Positions 52,742-61,697 of a stretch of DNA of 64,000 nucleotides are shown here, in pieces. Under the pieces are notes generated by a model. That model did not search any database and had not been told where the DNA came from. It saw only the letters and a program-made list of their open reading frames with translations. The stretch spans positions 1 to 64,000 of the forward strand of contig NAVB01000040.1 in assembly GCA_002179805.1 (NCBI GenBank), read 5' to 3'. This DNA comes from Acanthamoeba lenticulata. Its lineage: Eukaryota; Discosea; Longamoebia; Acanthamoebidae. Both the position numbers and the translations under genes were made by a program. Numbering within the stretch: the stretch's first letter is position 1; each line of letters starts with the position of its first letter.

Positions 52742-52765
52742 TTACAATTACAATTGTAATTGTAA
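52742..52765. repeat. Perfect 24-bp palindrome
   Basis: TTACAATTACAA at 52742-52753 is followed directly by its reverse complement to 52765, centred on CAATTG. It lies upstream of the beta-helix gene start. Confidence 0.9.
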
Positions 52766-53010
52766 GAAGAATTGCAGCAGCTTGACCAATTTGCGAGTTG
52801 GCGCACAAACTGCAGTTTCGCTCTCTATGCTTCCTAGTGGAGAAAAGGTCAAGTGCCTGGGTTGCCGTGATGCGGGCAGCAACGGAGTGGCGTGTCAGCT
52901 GATGCGCCAGGTCCAATGCGACGCTGGTCGTGTCGGTGTACACAAGCCGTGCCCTGCACCGCCACGACCACGCTTAGCGAGCTGTGCGTGATCGTTCTGT
53001 GCGTACTCAT

Positions 53011-53364
53011 GTGAAGAAGTCGGGTACCCTGTGATATCGTTCACTTCAGGAGGCAGATTGCACAAGAGAAGATCACATCACTTTGCGAGAGAGAGCCTTT
53101 TGGCAATCAGCTGCTCAAGGTACACGGTGAGCTGCTCACTCTCCTCCTGGAAGCCACCAAAGTTAACACCCAGAAGAATCTCAAGGAGAACTTCACTGCT
53201 GAGCTGGGAAGGGATTTGAATGTGTTCAAAGATGTTGGTTCCTACTGCAGGAACAAGGGACAATTAGTCTTCATCATCATCTTCACTCTCTGCATCTTTG
53301 TTCTTTTCATTGTCCTCCTTGCCTTTCTCACTTTCATTGTCTTAATCTGTGCCTGGCTTCCCTG
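53011..53364 (+). pseudogene. ATG-less open frame with membrane-like C-terminus (orphan exon or gene remnant)
   Basis: One plus frame is open for about 117 codons. It reads DIVHFRRQIAQEKITSLCER, EPFGNQLLKVHGELLTLLLE, ATKVNTQKNLKENFTAELGR, DLNVFKDVGSYC, then a very hydrophobic stretch (FTLCIFVLFIVLLAFLTFIV) and a stop. There is no ATG and codon use is AT-leaning. The opposite strand is also partly open (EHIQIPSQLSSEVLLEILLG and an acidic EKGKEDNEKNKDAESEDDDE). Only one strand can be the original coding strand and I cannot decide which. No family is recognised. Confidence 0.3.
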
Positions 53365-53881
53365 AATTGAGTATTGAACAGAATGATGAATACACGTGCA
53401 AAGGTAGTATCTTTGTGGCTTGGTACCTTACTGCCCAATAGTGACTGCAAGGCTTGCACTGGTTCCTTGAACTGGTGTCCATAGCAAAAGAGGTCTGCAG
53501 ATGATCTGCTTATCCACGAGTCTCCACCAAATTAGACCCTCCTCGCCATGCCACATGAATAGCACAGACCACCAAGCCGCTGACCTACAGCCACAAGCAA
53601 TAGGACGCCATTCGGTGCAATCCTAGGAGCAAAAGGAACTACCGTAGAGTCGATGCCCAGCGTGCCACCCGCTCAGTAAAAACTGTGATGACTGGTCAAG
53701 CGTTGTGCGCGATGGAGTACATGCGATTGAAGTGACCATACACAAGTGAATGCCAGTCTGCGCGCGATCCTTCATCCACTGGAAGCTCTAGTAGCTGAGA
53801 GAAGTGATGACTCAGAAGTGACGACTCTGAGTTTACACTCACTTGAAAGTGAGACAAATAACCGTCTTTTCCCACCTTTTT

Positions 53882-55026
53882 TTATTCCTCTTTCTCTTCA
53901 TCGTCCATTTGCACCGCGTAGTTGTCCTTGCGCGCGTCCTCAATGGAGCGTTTGGCTTGGGCCTGGCGGATGCGTTGGGTTTCGGCAGCGTCCACCAAAA
54001 AGGTTTGTGGATGGAGAACGTTGGGGTGGCCAGCGAGGTAGGCCTGCAGAGAAACTTCCCCGTCGCCCAAGAAGGATGTTTGAAGAAAGTTCTGCACAAA
54101 CTCTTCGCCAAGTGATCGTGCGGCTCGCAGGCAGAGCGACAGGTAGAAGCTGCACGCGACTCCATCATGAGTGAACACTCGAGCCTCGTGAAAGGAGGAT
54201 GAGGGGCGAGCACCGGACTGGGAGTACATCGTTTCGCCACAGCCGACCGGTGTACAGGTGTCCCACCTGGAAGGGACCATTTGATATGCCACTGCATCAG
54301 AGACTGTTGCGCTGTGCCATGATGGCTTTCAGGCGTACCCGCCTCCGATACTCGTCAAGGCTGCCTCCACACTTCTCAGCAATGTATTCCTCATCAGAAT
54401 ACTCCGCGCATAGCAAGGCGCGACCCTGCACAGCGCCACTCACCATCAGCTTCTACGAGCCCACCCTCATCTCAAGTTGTTCCTTCGGGACCTTTTTTGT
54501 TTCTTGCAACGGCCGCGGGTATTCTTCATAGGTGACCTCGACGATCCTGCGTGGGTTGAGATGAGGTTGGTGTAGAGAGGAAGGGCTTCACATGGCGCGC
54601 CATACCTGAGTCGATGTTCGCGCTCGTAGAATCCGGGCAGCTCGCGTGGGTCCACGTCAAAGAGAGCCACCAGCAGGTGAGTGTCCGCGCGTGGCGTGGC
54701 AGCACAAGTGGCTGTGCGTAGTCGGGCATGTGAGGCTACGAAAACAAGAAAAGGGAGGAGGTCGAGTGTACCATATTCTTTGAGGTTGGGGTTCGAGTAG
54801 CCGTGGAGAATGCTTGAGACTGACACCAGACGAAACACCCTGGCAAAGCCTTCGACCCTGGCTGTCCTGAAGTTGCGGAGACTTGGGAACGTTCGTCTGT
54901 GTTGTTTTCCGACGCTGAGTTGCAAGCCGCGTATCGGGCAGTTGTAACCACGTACAGTGCAGACGCTCGGCTCATGAGTGAGCCAAAACCGCAGATGGTG
55001 ACGACCTCGTGTCCGTCGTGCTCCAT
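53882..55026 (-). CDS. Conserved uncharacterised protein with gamma-glutamylcyclotransferase-like N-terminus
   Basis: Start ATG 55026 (MEHDGHEVVTICGFGSLMSR), about seven exons, stop at 53882. 'CGFGSLMS' is the GGCT-like first strand and turn. FPSLRNFRTARVEGFARVFR, HGYSNPNLKE and HLLVALFDVDPRELPGFYER EHRLR follow, the last carrying the Glu-Arg-Glu positions expected near the GGCT active site. IVEVTYEEYPRPLQ, EYSDEEYIAEKCGGSLDEYR, VGHLYTGRLWRNDVLP and FYLSLCLRAARSLGEEFVQN FLQTSFLGD complete the conserved part. The tail is acidic (DDEEKEE). This order recalls uncharacterised plant and algal proteins with 'GRLW..DDILP...YL..C..AA' (from memory, not searched). Enzymatic activity is unproven. The divergent F-box gene starts 79 bp away. 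Confidence 0.7.
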
Positions 55027-55104
55027 GCCTTCTTTACAGAAAATAAAGAATTACAAGGAAAACATTTTATATAATTAATCTTCGTATTTCAACAGGTAAA
55101 GGGG

Positions 55105-56621
55105 ATGGAGCGGTTGGTTACGGGGCAAGCGGCCAGCGACTTCTCTAGCCTTCCCAATGAGGTGGCAAGCCTCGCTTTTCCTCTTGGCAAAGGGGTAGGC
55201 CTCACCGGTGGGGGAGACTGCAGGTGGCTGAGCACGTCCTGAGTTTTCTGCGCTTGGGGGACCTCTACGCGCCCGCCCTCGTGTGCCGCCAGTGGTGGCA
55301 CCTCGTCACCAGTCTTCCAGCTTGGGCTGGTACCCTATGCGTCTCGACTCTTTTCGCCAACTCCAACCCCCCCCCCTTTAACCGTGTGGGGCAGAGGCCA
55401 AGCAGACCGCGAGCGAGCAAGCCCACGGGGTGCGTTCGCGTCGTCTCGCCACCAGCGACGACAAGTACAAGCCGCCTGCCCGTCATGAACAGAAGGCGCC
55501 CAGAACTCGACCTGACTGTTTGGGGTTTGTGGTGCACCATGGCAGGTACACCATCGTCCTCATCGGGCCGGACAGCTCGGAATGCAACGCCCTCGCCAAG
55601 GCCTGGGCCGATGGCGTTTATTCCGCTGAGGTATACCTCATCACGTAGAGAGTTCAACTTGACTCACCACTAAACAAACGCACGGTTCTTGGTGTAGTAC
55701 GATCCGATCATCGAAATGGAGTACGCACTGCCGCCCGTGAGGTCGACCTTCCACCACGAGTTTGGCCACGAACTCTAACCACAACCCAGGTATCGGCGGC
55801 AGGTCGAGGTGGATGGCGTGCAGGCGACGGTCGAGCTGGTGGTCGTCGTGGGCTTGGAGGACTATCTGCCCCTGATGGACCAGCACTGGAGGAAGTGTGA
55901 TGTATGCGGGCCAGCTCCTCGTCACCTCGTCGTTTTCTTGTGTGACATGATATGATTCAAATGGCGATGGTGTCAGGGAGTGCTGGTGATGTTCACGCTC
56001 GGGAGTGAGAGCGACAGGCAGCTTTCGTCCAGGATCATAGACCAAATCCTGCGTGTGAGGGAAGCCCCCAGCTTCGCTCCGCCCGTCATCGTGCTGGGCA
56101 GCCTGAGGCCAGACTGGCGAAACGTCTCGCCCGTTGAGGTTCTGCTTCTCTCGCAAGCGAGAAGAAGAGGACAAACGCTGATGGTGACGATGACCGATGA
56201 ACAGGGCAAGGCGCTGGCTGAGAAGTGCCGGCATGAGTGGGGTGTCGACGCAGGTGAGAACCAGAGCAACAAGAAGAAGAAGATGAGGAAGGGGCGAAAG
56301 AAGCAAACCTTTACCTTTGCCCGCAACTACTTTGAGTGCTGTGCGCAGGAGAGCTTCCTCGTGGAGTACCACGCACCCTTCTTCGCGGACAACACGCAGA
56401 CTGCGCCGACGTTCAGCGAGGGCGGACCGATGCTCGACACGAAGCCGGGCCTCTGGACAGTGCATCATGGGTGCCGTCTGGAGATGGTGGTCGAGGAGCT
56501 CGTGCGCCAAATCGACATGTATCGGGCCGCCGTGCGCGACCATCGCGTGCTCTTCGCTTCGTCTTCATCTTCTTCCTCAACGACACCGCAAGGTGACAAA
56601 AACAAGTGCCTCGTGATGTAA
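55105..56621 (+). CDS. F-box protein fused to a degenerate Ras-like GTPase with CaaX box
   Basis: Start ATG 55105 (MERLVTGQAASDFSSLPNE), exon 2 at 55224 continues VAEHVLSFLRLGDLYAPALV CRQWWHL, a clear F-box. A linker leads to a Ras-like fold. YTIVLIGPDSSECNALAKAW aligns with Ras [20 protein letters not shown]. Then SAEYDPIIEMEY aligns with DEYDPTIEDSY, and YRRQVEVDGVQATVELVVVV GLEDY with YRKQVVIDG...LDTAGQEEY. CDGVLVMFTLGSESDRQL, VIVLGSLRPD (NKxD region) and FECCAQ (TSAK region) follow. The P-loop GK[ST], Thr35, Asp57, NKxD and SAK residues are all replaced, so nucleotide binding is unlikely. The protein ends GDKNKCLVM, a CaaX prenylation box; stop TAA 56619-56621. It may recruit an SCF ligase to membranes (inference). 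Confidence 0.82.
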
Positions 56622-56982
56622 TGTTGGTCCTTTGGGACTGCATTCGGCTGCGCTATTCCGTCCGTTCTTGCAACCAACCAACTTTTATTGGCCAACTCAT
56701 GTTCACCACCATCCTCTGCTTCGTCGCCGTCGTCCTCTTCTACATGTTTTCTGGCTCGCTTGGGTCTGCAAGCCTGTCGAGAGCGCCGTCAACGCCATGA
56801 CCTGCGCGCGCTCGCTGGTAACAACACGGCTATTCCTTTGTGAGATTAAAAGTTCAAAATAAATAACTAATGGCCTTGCTTGGCCCCCGTGTGTTGTCAC
56901 GCGGATCTGTGGCCAAAGAGGCCAATGACGCAATAACAGCAGTGTTTACTCTTGTTGGTTGCCAACAACGTTGAACAGAAGC
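56622..56982. other. Intergenic region between convergent genes
   Basis: About 360 bp holding the 3' ends of the F-box/pseudoRas gene and the NFRKB gene. AATAAA at 56859-56864 may serve the plus-strand gene. A short hydrophobic open frame (56683-56800) lacks any other support. No gene is called. Confidence 0.4.
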
Positions 56983-59900
56983 TCAGTATTCCCCGCTCCA
57001 GCCGTGGTGGCCGTGGTGGCTGCCTGGCTGGTGTTGCTGTTGCTGCTGTTGCTGCTGCGGAGGTGGCAACGAGTTGTGGCTGAGGTAAGGCGGCGGCGGC
57101 TGTGGGTGGTGAAGTCCCGAGAGGCCGCTCAGAGGCGGCAAAGGCTGCACGGGCGGCAGCTGGAGCCGCGGCAGAGGCAGCGGCAGCGATCCGCCGCCAC
57201 CGCCGGTGTGGTGGAAGGGATTGCCGCTCACGGGCGGCAGCGTGTGCGGGTGCGGGTGGAGTGGCGGCAGCGGCGTCGGCGGCGGGATCGCAGAGTAGTG
57301 CATGAATGGCAGCGACGTCAGCGAGGCCGACGGCGCGAGCGACTGGTAGTGGACCGGCCGGTAGGCCCCAAGCGAGGGCGACGAATAGGGCGACGACGTC
57401 GACGACGCCGTCGATGCCGTTGACGGTGCTGTGCTCGGTGGGCCGGGCGACGGCTGCCTCGTGAGCGCCGGCGACGAAGTCGCCGACAGCAACGGCGGCG
57501 ACGACGACAGTAGCGACGACGAAGATGACGAGGCAGAGGTCGTCAAGGACGACGACGCCGACGACGAGCCCGGCAGCGGTGGCAGCGTGAGGGACTGGAA
57601 TGGCCCGCTAGAGGACGCGGAGGCAAACGGGAACGGAGTGGCGGCCGCGGCTGCGGTGGTGGGCTGATCGAAGGCGCGCGGGGCCGGCTGCGGAGGAGAC
57701 GACGGCGGTGACGACGACGCGGGCGACAAAGCCGGCGAGGGCGATGACGGCGGCGATGACGACAGCGGCGACATCGGAACGGGGCGCTGTCCAGCTGCCG
57801 GCGTCCCGGCCGGTGATGTCGACGTCGAGTGCTGCTGAGGCTGTGTAGGCGGCGACGGCGCCTTGAACACGTCGATGCCACTGCCACCGGGTGGCGAGGC
57901 GGCCTGCTGGGCCTTCTTGGACTTGGACTTGGGGAACGGCTGCACCTCTGTTGACGCCGCGCATGTCGTTGACATCAGCGACGTCTCTCGGCCCGCTCAA
58001 AGCTCAAGGCGACAACAAGAGAGGGCGGGCGCGTACCAAAGTCGGTCTCCTTGCGGAGGCGGTGGAGGTAAATCCAGAGCTTTTGGTCGGGATCGAAGCG
58101 GACGCACGGGTCGTTTTGGCTGTGGAGCCGGTCGAGCGCGCCGCTGACGACGGTGTTGAGCTTGCTGTTGGGGATCGTCTCGACGACCCACTGCGAGTCC
58201 TTGAGGAGGATAGCCACGTCGGGCCGCGTGCCGACGCCGCCCGGCAGCCGCGCGGCCGCGTCGCGCACGAGGCCTAGAAGGTTGACGTGGGCCGGCCGCT
58301 TGGTCTTGAGCAGGAAGTGCTCGCGGGGCTTGTTGCTCGGCCCGCGCGTGGCGCTGCCCGTGTGCTTCACCGGCCCGACGACGGCCTTCATCCCGTTGGT
58401 CACATACGTGAACGCTCGCTCCGGGTTGCCGTACCGATCCGTCTCCTATAATTATCATTGTTTATCAATTTATATTAATACAGATTGGTAAAATGAATAT
58501 TTAAAAGGATAAATTATTGGAATTCCGGGAATACCTGGAGGCGGTGAGAGGAAGTGGCCTCGGGGGACGAGTTCTCGATGGTGTTGGTGCACTTGTGCTG
58601 CTTGACCGTGGCCAGCGTCAAATTCCTGTAATGTGGATTGAATGATGGCGCCATTGTTGGGGTTAGACAACATGTAGAAGAAGAAGGTCATGATGGCGAA
58701 TAGAGCGAGGCTGGCCGTACCCGGTCTTGGGGTCGATCAGGTTGCGTGCCGCGGCAAAGTAGAAGAGCTGCTCGATGGACTGCAGGCGATAGGCCTTGAA
58801 TTCCTTGGGCAGCCAGCGCCAGGCCTTCTTGGTGCGCTCGTAGCGCACGACGGGCGCCGTTGTTGCGAGGTCGCCTACGCTCGTAGGCGGCGGTGAAGAC
58901 GACGATGACGACGAGGCCGGGCCGGCCGTGGCGAGCGAGAAGGGCGCCGTCGGGGGCGGCGGCGAGGCCAAGAATTCGAGAGCCAGCCGCACAAACTCGC
59001 GAAGCGGGTACTGCGGCAGGCGCTCGTCCTCGATGTTGCCCGCCGATTGGAGCTGCGTCACGAGCGCGTCCAGCGTCGCGCAGTTGTCGAGCGCTTGGAA
59101 GGCGTCGCGCAGCTTGCCAAAGAATGTGAAGATGATCGGATAAGCCGCCGCCGCGGCCTCCTGCGCAAGCGAGACACATACGGCGTGAGCTGCGATTATG
59201 GGATGGACTTAGGGAAGGGCAGAGCGACGCACGGCTGACTCCTCGCGATGGTTCTTGGCGGACCGCCGGCTGCCGCCGGACTTGGCGTCGCCGCGCCGGC
59301 CGCGCACCACGGCGTAGTCGTCCTCGTCGTAGTCGTCCTGCTCCTCCTCCTGGCCGGCCACCGCGGCGGCCAACGAGTCGTCGTCCGCTCGCCGGCGTTG
59401 GTCGTCGTCCAGCGCCATGTCGGCCTCGAGGTCGGCGTCCACCACGCCAATCTCGTCTTCGTTTTCGTCATCGACGGGCCGGCCCACCTTCTTGCCGCCA
59501 TTGGCGCTGGCGTTGCGCGGGCGCTTGGCCTTGCGCCGCGCCGGCGCGTCGGCCATGTTCTGGCCGTTGTTGCCGGTCAGCTCTTGCTCGCCGTTGCCGT
59601 TGTTCGCGCCGTCGCGCTTGCGCTTCTGGCCGGCGCGCTGACGCTGCTTGCCCGATGCTGGGGCGCTCTCCCAGCCGCGCATGGCGTAGACGCGCCTCGG
59701 CGGGTGGAGCCACACGCGGGCCTCGGCCGAGCCCGGCGGAACCTGGTCCCGATCGCGCGCACGCGTGTGAGAAACGCAGTCGCGTCAAGTCCTGGCGCTG
59801 GGTGACGGTGTGCGTACCAGGCCGGCAGCGTCCTTCCAGCCGAGGACGTGCTGCAGCTGGCGGGCCCGGTAGGCCATGAGGTCGAGCTCGTACTTCTTGT

Positions 59901-61189
59901 GCTGCAGCTTCTCCACCTTGGTCTTGTACCGCACCACCTCCCGGTGATAGAGCCCGTCTGCGGTGAAAAAAGAGGTGAGACCATGCTTCATTGCGGGAAC
60001 AAAGGGGAAAGACGGCATACGCTTGAGATCGCGGAAGAACGACTTGACGGGATTGCCAAAGTTGAAGTTCTCGCCGCGCAAAAGCCGCTTGACGGTGGCC
60101 TCCTGCTTCGGGGCGCTCAGCTCGGTCGGCAGGTAGGCCTTCACCACCAGAAGAAAAGAATTAATAAAAAGGTGATGATTTTCACAAATGTAAGCTGTGT
60201 GGGCAGTGGGGGAGGGAAGGCGCACCCGCAGCTGCGCACGCTCGTCATCGGTCAGAAGCTCGTTCCATGTGTTGAGATTGAGGACTTGTGAGAGGTCGCC
60301 CAGCGTGGCGAGCGCGCTTGGGAGCATGAACTCAACGGGCGCCTCGGCGGCAGCCGCCGTTGGCATGCCGCGAAGGGCCGGAATCACCACGGGCTCCCAC
60401 GCGCGTGGTGGCCCGCGCGGAGGTTCAGGGACCTCCTCTGCCTCTGGCTCGGCTTCAGCCTCCGCTTCGTCCTCGACCTCTTCATCATCGACTTCGGCCT
60501 CAGCTTCGTGCTCGACCGCCCCCGCGACTTTCTCCTGGCCCGGCTCCGCTTCTGGTGCTCCCGGCTGGCCCTCCAGCGCGACGTGCTCAGGCTGGGCCTC
60601 CTCTGCCTCCTCCTTGCTCTCACGCGGCTGCGTCACCTCTGCAGGCGCGTTTGGGGTTTCCATGACGGCCTTGGTTTCGGTTTGGGTTTCCGCACTGCGG
60701 ACGGGGCCGGCCGCCGGCGACGCCAAGGCCTCCACGGCCATGGCGGCGTCGGTCTCGGCATCGGACCGCCCGGCGGCCACAGGGTCCGCGTCAGCGCCAT
60801 CGCGGAGAGGCTCGAGTTGCGCCGTTTGTTGTCGGTGCGGCTGCAGCTCGAGCTCGGCTTCTTGGTTGTGACCGGCTTGTGGTGCCGTCTCCCCACTGGT
60901 GCCAGAAGGTTGAAGCGGCAGGCTTGCCGTGTTGGTCTCTTCCTCGCTCTGATGTTTACAGCGAACGAGAGCGCGAGCGATTAAGCATTTTTCTTAATGA
61001 ATGCTACAGGGGCTGAGGGAAAATCACCTTCTGGGCGGCAGTGACTGGTAATGTATAGTTGATGGGGCCGCAAGGCCGCATCGCCTCACTGGCAGTCAGC
61101 TGGCTTATGTTATGATTCTCTTTGGTTGGATCAGATGGCTCAATTTCCATAGCTTCGGTGGATCTAGGTTCACTGTAGGCGTCCATCAT
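56983..61189 (-). CDS. NFRKB/INO80G homologue (INO80 chromatin remodelling complex)
   Basis: Start ATG 61189 (MMDAYSEPRSTEAMEIEPSD), about nine exons, stop TAG or equivalent at 56983 after HHGWSGEY. A long Glu/Ala-rich acidic N-terminus (60950-60420) precedes a DEUBAD-like segment (FMLPSALATLGDLSQVLNLN, TWNELLTDDERAQLRVRLP). RGENFNFGNPVKSFFRDLK and a basic/acidic nuclear linker (59700-59250) follow. A helical region (FGKLRDAFQALDNCATLDAL, KKAWRWLPKEFKAYRLQSIE) comes next. The winged helix RPAHVNLLGLVRDAAARLPG, GVGTRPDVAILLKDSQWVVE, NTVVSGALDRLHSQNDPCVR and FDPDQKLWIYLHRLRKETDF closely matches NFRKB. The C-terminal 330 residues are Pro/Ser-rich and end in a poly-Gln/His run. In animals NFRKB holds UCH37 in INO80 through DEUBAD. 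Antisense ORFs here are mirrors of the biased codons. Confidence 0.88.
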
Positions 61190-61697
61190 GACGATGTACT
61201 TCTAATTCTCTAAACCTTTGTCGCAGCACTAGCGCAGGCTCCTGCCTCGCTTGTCGTGATCAACACACAGAGCTTTCAGACACGCCACCAACTGCTGCCT
61301 ACGTCCGGCCACCTGGTTCTCCTTCTGGTGACAGCTTCTTCTTCTTCTTCGAGTTCAGCACCCAGGCTGAAAAAGAAAGGAGCCGCTAGGGGCCCAACAA
61401 CAAGCGCCCCGGACGACGGACCACCCCCTCAATACGCCCAACGACGAAAAGGGCAGGAAAAATGGAGACACCGCGGCCCGCGACACGACACCACATCCTC
61501 ACGCCGTCAGTTCTGCGCGTCGTCTCTTTCTTCTCCGTTCGTTCTTAGCATTCCCTTCTGCCCAAACTTGAAACCTATTTTGAAAATTGTGCGAAACAAC
61601 ACCGGGGGGCGGGAAGCGGGCATCTTGTTGTTCAAGGGTCAGAGAGAGATGCAATAGAAGGGGAGAAACCAGGGCTGAGAACACTCTGTAACACGGC
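61190..61697. promoter_or_regulatory. Divergent promoter region between NFRKB and NCS1 genes
   Basis: 508 bp with no supported gene. It should hold both promoters and 5' UTRs. A CTT-repeat (61338-61354) is the only visible local repeat. Confidence 0.4.

Larger units (their letters stand above)
52525..53881. other. Gene-poor region with AT-leaning, partly open sequence
   Basis: About 1.35 kb between the beta-helix gene start and the 3' end of the GGCT-like gene. It contains a 24-bp palindrome at 52742-52765 and one long ATG-less open frame at 53011-53364 (separate entry). 53365-53880 shows no ORF or RNA structure that I can support. Confidence 0.45.

Noticed and set aside
56959..57667. Plus-strand Arg-rich and acidic ORFs opposite the NFRKB tail
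   Set aside because: Antisense of the Pro/Ser-rich exon; no start context, no domains, and the minus frame continues the NFRKB gene.
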